From the NCBI GenBank assembly GCA_937138395.1, contig CAKZPB010000071.1:1-33537 (forward strand): DNA of 33,537 bases, given 5' to 3'. Position 1 is the stretch's first letter. Each line of letters starts with the position of its first letter. Of the stretch, positions 33,101 to 33,537 are shown in pieces. A program made the translations under genes and the position numbers. The notes under the pieces are model-generated. The model saw only the letters and a list, made by a program, of their open reading frames with translations. It made no database searches and was not told the origin of the DNA. This DNA comes from an uncultured Pseudomonadota bacterium. GTDB lineage: Bacteria; Pseudomonadota; Gammaproteobacteria; Xanthomonadales; Wenzhouxiangellaceae.

Positions 33101-33253
33101 TTGTTCATCGATCGCCAGTCGGCTGATTGTGTCGGCGGGAAGCCCATCGGCAGCAGTCCATTGCTGTACCACTCCATAGTCCGGACCCAGGCTTTCAGCC
33201 TTCAGCGTCCCGCTGATTGTCACCAAACACAGGATAAAAATCGATCGGATCAT
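30131..33253 (-). CDS. Transmembrane propeller-AraC regulator lacking kinase domain
   Basis: A 1040-residue predicted one-component sensor. A signal-like segment (1-19, MIRSIFILCLVTISGTLKA) leads to a periplasmic region with two-component-regulator propeller repeats, e.g. YLWMATYDGIVRHQG (53-67), GAVWAGTEAGIFRRS and RLWVNTNSGIYSVD. A Y_Y_Y-type beta-sandwich covers about 690-765. One membrane helix (about 778-795) is followed by a helical stretch to about 890 and a polar linker. The AraC-type double HTH spans about 930-1030, ending ATGFRDVSTFSRAFSKKMGMSPRQWRK. There is no HATPase or receiver domain. ATG 33253 is preferred over a TTG at 33334 because it starts the signal segment. Target genes and ligand unknown; glycan sensing is the usual role of such propellers. 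Confidence 0.88.
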   Translation of the reverse strand: MIRSIFILCLVTISGTLKAESLGPDYGVVQQWTAADGLPADTISRLAIDEQGYLWMATYDGIVRHQGFDFRVYTRETEPAFPNNRAFAVFAAPESGVIVHFENGALGYLGSHGYQPIGHSEISNVAVWNELIWFIDQQTQRLYSWSNSGGLQPRTSTILTKLAVDRFNERLLLGGVNGGVQAMSLTNEGLVGYTQIISTTPDPVIGVAGGPNEATLILTSRSAHQVSSGSETLQTTHLTNWENTQPRLLRAAWTADGWHIANLFTDSGVGPTTLLTSGARALPVDAVRSVDADRSAATIVRIDARERRWINDGHRLFRDGELIYTSKNRIFDFIVDSFDQIWMAQPGQGLKLLKRSMIRIIGQGPAGLPDPNITMVTQIEGDILAGGWVALSKLDPETGEWQHLLDRAARDVIPDGDGLLVGNNGVCRLSGPGKCLPAVDFPLPTADVPLLHRDSTGAVWAGTEAGIFRRSPDGAWQRRLIHPSAARAALENQHGELVLGTNGDGLLVLSIHDGPAFPVTQLGHEAGLSSQFIRSLLSVSNGRILVGTEDAGMCLLNSDMDMVGCISTADGLPHHSVHFMLVDELHRLWVNTNSGIYSVDLTNLLTYIEGGHSSVPVFRQFGERQGLLSLEGNGGVNRAGVYTADGRIWLPNQKGLVIIQTHSDSTTALPTLKPLIRVQGETVNEPLELDATARQLELEVLAIALTRPEDVEFRYRFGRSEDWFMLGKQRRMTLTNLPPGPQRIEFQARYPELEWRGPATMLELHVGYLTHEHPATKTVLLLLALTGLSGIWLLMRNRQRALERKVKERSLRLDQASQQVTKLNDSMQRVDLRHRTALKAVSGELKAVLDAAIEPLLDRMDPPPSKKELGEIQSKARTLGRLVDQVNEFGDGSSHSVETKPDPSPNAGLNQSENESKSTRYRTDDTSDLENRVRLEVLLNLSDPEFTVDKLAATMAMSRSVLYRRVAEFSDSSPAELIRDLRLEQAGRLLLETEERISTIGDATGFRDVSTFSRAFSKKMGMSPRQWRKQQARDSSTLKE

Positions 33254-33341
33254 CAGTAACCAACGCAATACTGCACAATAAGCCCGACTTCGCAATGCAT
33301 AAGATTTAGAAACACAAGTGATACAAATCGACAACTATTAA

Positions 33342-33357
33342 TGTGAAAAATCTCACA
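33342..33357. promoter_or_regulatory. Perfect CRP/Clp-type operator
   Basis: TGTGA-AAAATC-TCACA matches the CRP consensus TGTGA-N6-TCACA exactly. It is centred about 96 bp before the regulator ATG. TATCAC (minus strand, 33318-33323) could be the -10 of a promoter activated from a site near -40. It could equally serve a divergent gene beyond the window end. Confidence 0.7.
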
Positions 33358-33537
33358 ATAATTTATCAAATTGTACATTCAAATCACAATTCAACCCATT
33401 ATGTTGCATTCAATTCTGACGCCAAAAAAATGAATTGCAAAAAAATCGGGATAAAACAACAAAAATAAGGCTTCACTTTAAGTCTACCCGACAGTAATGT
33501 AACGCCGTTGAAAGAATTTGACCGAATTCAAAATTAA
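33358..33537. other. AT-rich intergenic region at window end
   Basis: 180 bp to the window end contain no recognisable gene and are much richer in A/T than the rest. CAAAAAAAT occurs twice (33423-33431 and 33438-33446). TGTAC-N7-TCACA at 33372-33388 is a degenerate second CRP-like site with the wrong spacing. A divergent gene probably starts just beyond the window. Confidence 0.5.

Noticed and set aside
33254-33334. 27-residue N-terminal extension of the AraC regulator from a TTG codon
   Set aside because: It would bury the signal-like segment that begins at ATG 33253, and there is no ribosome-binding site before the TTG.

Overview
The window is chromosomal DNA of a gammaproteobacterium and is almost entirely core translation and transcription machinery on the + strand. 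Lineage evidence: near E. coli-identical motif spacing in RpoB/RpoC, a tuf / tRNA-Trp / secE-nusG order, a typical gammaproteobacterial metY-rimP-nusA-infB-rbfA-truB block, a fused isobutyryl-CoA mutase, a bactofilin, and a CRP/Clp-type operator. A Xanthomonadales or neighbouring Chromatiales-like lineage is my best guess; this is inference.

Layout. 1-12314: end of tuf, tRNA-Trp, secE-nusG, rplK-rplA, a 436-nt structured leader, rplJ-rplL, rpoB-rpoC. Leaders resembling the classical L1 and L10 autoregulatory sites precede rplK and rplJ, and an attenuator-like hairpin lies between rplL and rpoB. 12315-14653: instead of the usual rpsL-rpsG-fusA block, rpoC is followed by rpsP-rimM-trmD and a separately promoted rplS with a structured leader and a strong terminator. 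14654-15142: a DUF4442 (hotdog-fold) gene, convergent with a minus-strand pair encoding a membrane M23 peptidase and a bactofilin, whose reading frames overlap by 97 bp. 16668-17698: a minus-strand pair, bioY and a cysteine-rich DUF1284 gene, coupled by a GTGA overlap. 17803-19879: htpG, divergent from bioY and driven by a near-perfect sigma-32 promoter.

19893-26227: promoter, initiator tRNA (with an unusual U1-U72 mismatch), terminator, then rimP-nusA-infB-rbfA-truB. The usual rpsO-pnp do not follow; instead there is a 216-bp gap and the 1171-residue icmF gene (26444-29959), a B12-dependent acyl-CoA mutase fused to its G-protein chaperone. 30131-33253 (minus): a 1040-residue membrane-spanning regulator with a periplasmic beta-propeller and a cytoplasmic AraC-type DNA-binding domain. 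It resembles hybrid two-component systems, but the kinase catalytic and receiver domains are missing. Upstream lies an AT-rich region with a perfect TGTGA-N6-TCACA site.

Most of the window is conventional. The parts most worth a second look are the kinase-less HTCS-like regulator with its CRP-type site, the bioY-DUF1284 coupled pair, the peptidase-bactofilin overlap, the initiator tRNA end mismatch, and the two breaks in conserved gene order. I found no CRISPR array, insertion sequence, phage or defence locus.
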